A DNA stretch of 64,000 nt from positions 1 through 64,000 of the forward strand of contig CASFBK010000001.1 of assembly GCA_949292785.1 (NCBI GenBank), in the 5' to 3' direction. The translations under genes and the position numbers were made by a program. This stretch comes from an uncultured Eubacteriales bacterium (lineage in GTDB: Bacteria > Bacillota > Clostridia > Lachnospirales > Lachnospiraceae). The notes beneath the pieces were generated by a model. It saw nothing but the letters and a program-made list of their open reading frames with translations, was not told the origin of the DNA and searched no databases. This document shows, in pieces, positions 62,993 to 64,000 of the stretch. The stretch's first letter is position 1. The number at the start of each line of letters is the position of its first letter.

Positions 62993-63730
62993 ATGGGTTC
63001 CAATATCGTAAATATAGGAGATAAAATTGATATCCGGATATTACAGCAGGCAGAACAGGAAAAGACAGAAGCAGTGATAGCGAAAGTTTATAAGAGCCGT
63101 GTACAGGATATAAAACCCAATGGCTTATTGGAAATATCTATGCCTATGGATGCCGGTAAAATGGTGTTGCTTTCCGCAGGAATTCGATATGAATGCATTT
63201 TTTATACCAGAAATGGTCTTTATCGGTGTGTCACACAGGTGAAAGAACGCTATAAGGTCGAAGGGTTGTATATGCTTTTGATGGAGCCAAAGAGTCCCAT
63301 GGAAAAGTTTCAGCGAAGAGAGTATTTTCGTTTTGAGTGCGCTATGGATATAGATTACTGTAAGATTACAGAAGAAGAGGCTAAGATAGAGGACATAGAG
63401 GAGCTCAAACGGAATTACCCAAAATCACAGGAAGAAGCTGGGATGAGTCAGGGAATCGCGGTAGATTTAAGCGGTGGCGGAATACGTTTTGTGGCAGAGG
63501 AAGAAGGGCAAAAGGGGAAATACCTTTTAGTCAGTATTTTCCTGCGAAGTGTAGATGTGAATCAACTGATAGAGGTTGCCGGACGGGTACTTTCCTGTAG
63601 ACAGATAGAAGGAATCCATGGGAAAAAATATGAATATCGGGTACAATTTTTAACCAGAGATCAGAAGAAACGAGAAACAATTATAAAATATATTTTTGAG
63701 CAGGAACGCAAAAACAGGCAAAAAGGATGA
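62993..63730 (+). CDS. PilZ domain c-di-GMP receptor, YcgR-like flagellar brake
   Basis: A 245-residue two-domain protein. Residues 1 to about 100 form the YcgR-type N-terminal domain (VNIGDKIDIRIL). The PilZ domain follows, with RxxxR (R109-R113 in QRREYFR) and DLSGGG (158-163) of the D/NxSxxG motif, so c-di-GMP binding looks intact. YcgR proteins slow the motor when c-di-GMP is high. Its place between flhG and cheB has no counterpart in the B. subtilis operon. Confidence 0.88.
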   Translation: MGSNIVNIGDKIDIRILQQAEQEKTEAVIAKVYKSRVQDIKPNGLLEISMPMDAGKMVLLSAGIRYECIFYTRNGLYRCVTQVKERYKVEGLYMLLMEPKSPMEKFQRREYFRFECAMDIDYCKITEEEAKIEDIEELKRNYPKSQEEAGMSQGIAVDLSGGGIRFVAEEEGQKGKYLLVSIFLRSVDVNQLIEVAGRVLSCRQIEGIHGKKYEYRVQFLTRDQKKRETIIKYIFEQERKNRQKG

Positions 63731-63734
63731 TAGT

Positions 63735-64000
63735 ATGAAGAAGAATATTTTGGTCGTTGATGACTCTGCACTCATGAGAAGGGTTATATGTGATATAATC
63801 AACACAGATAGTATATTTCAGGCAACGGATGTATGCCGGGATGGTCTGGAAGCGTATGAGAAGTTAAAGACAACAAAATATGATGCGGTTGTCTTAGATG
63901 TAAATATGCCAAGGATGGATGGTCTGGAATTACTGGAAAAACTGCAACAAGAGCATATCAGCGCTACCGTTATTATGGTAAGTACAACTACTACCGCAGA
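63735..64000 (+). CDS. cheB: Chemotaxis methylesterase CheB, partial (N-terminus)
   Basis: The reading frame runs off the window end after 88 codons. It encodes a receiver domain: VVDDSALMRR with Asp 9-Asp 10, phosphorylated Asp 55 (VVLDVNMPRMDGLELL) and the start of the MVSTTT loop. The SALMRR motif and the position after flhG match CheB, whose methylesterase domain would lie beyond the window; a lone CheY-like protein is not excluded. Start ATG 63735 follows AGGATGA. Confidence 0.82.
   Translation, partial: MKKNILVVDDSALMRRVICDIINTDSIFQATDVCRDGLEAYEKLKTTKYDAVVLDVNMPRMDGLELLEKLQQEHISATVIMVSTTTTA

Noticed and set aside
1-64000. CRISPR arrays, rRNA or tRNA genes
   Set aside because: No spaced repeats of 25-40 bases and no tRNA or rRNA-like segment were noticed on reading the intergenic gaps.

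Overview
The window looks like a chromosome segment from a motile, spore-forming, anaerobic member of the Firmicutes, most likely a Lachnospiraceae (Roseburia/Agathobacter/Butyrivibrio-like; the genus cannot be fixed from sequence alone). The evidence is the moderately low GC content, strong AGGAGG ribosome sites, spore genes (cotJABC, sigK), a monomeric [FeFe] hydrogenase, a FabK-based fatty-acid operon with fused accD-accA, and a B. subtilis-like dprA-topA-codY-flgB gene order. No rRNA, tRNA, CRISPR array or complete insertion sequence was found.

Region 1 (1 to about 2.6 kb) is an AT-rich accessory block of small unknown genes plus an XRE-type DNA-binding protein. It abuts a cotJC gene that stops after only 68 codons, so it reads as one end of an integrated element inserted in a spore-coat gene, with the rest of the element to the left of the window. 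Region 2 (2.6 to 18.9 kb) is ordinary chromosome: remnant cotJ operon, Fur-box-controlled feoAB, [FeFe] hydrogenase, cutC, an ABC exporter (natAB-like), a Rieske/FAD oxidoreductase, rarA, gltX, a UvrD-like helicase, a DUF1292 protein and an HD-GYP phosphodiesterase. Two short fold-back elements lie in intergenic gaps (7.4 and 17.6 kb).

Region 3 (18.9 to 28.2 kb) is one type II fatty-acid synthesis operon: acpP-fabK-fabD-fabG-fabF-accB-fabZ-accC-accDA plus a second FabK-like flavoprotein. A FabT-like palindrome overlaps its promoter; fabH and fabT are not in the cluster. Region 4 (28.3 to 32.5 kb) holds a GH13/GlgX-like protein that has lost key catalytic residues, TraX and DUF5662 proteins, a tiny DUF4250 protein and sigK.

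Region 5 (32.5 to 64 kb) runs comM-dprA-topA-codY and then a very long flagellar/chemotaxis operon: flgB flgC fliE fliF fliG fliH fliI fliJ motE(ylxF) fliK flgD TIGR02530 flgE flbD motA motB fliL fliM fliY cheY fliO fliP fliQ fliR flhB flhA flhF flhG, a PilZ/YcgR protein and the start of cheB, cut by the window end. The products build basal body, export gate, rod, hook, stator and switch in nearly the B. subtilis fla/che order, with motAB and a PilZ brake added inside. The HD-GYP enzyme at 18 kb and the PilZ protein at 63 kb suggest c-di-GMP control of motility.
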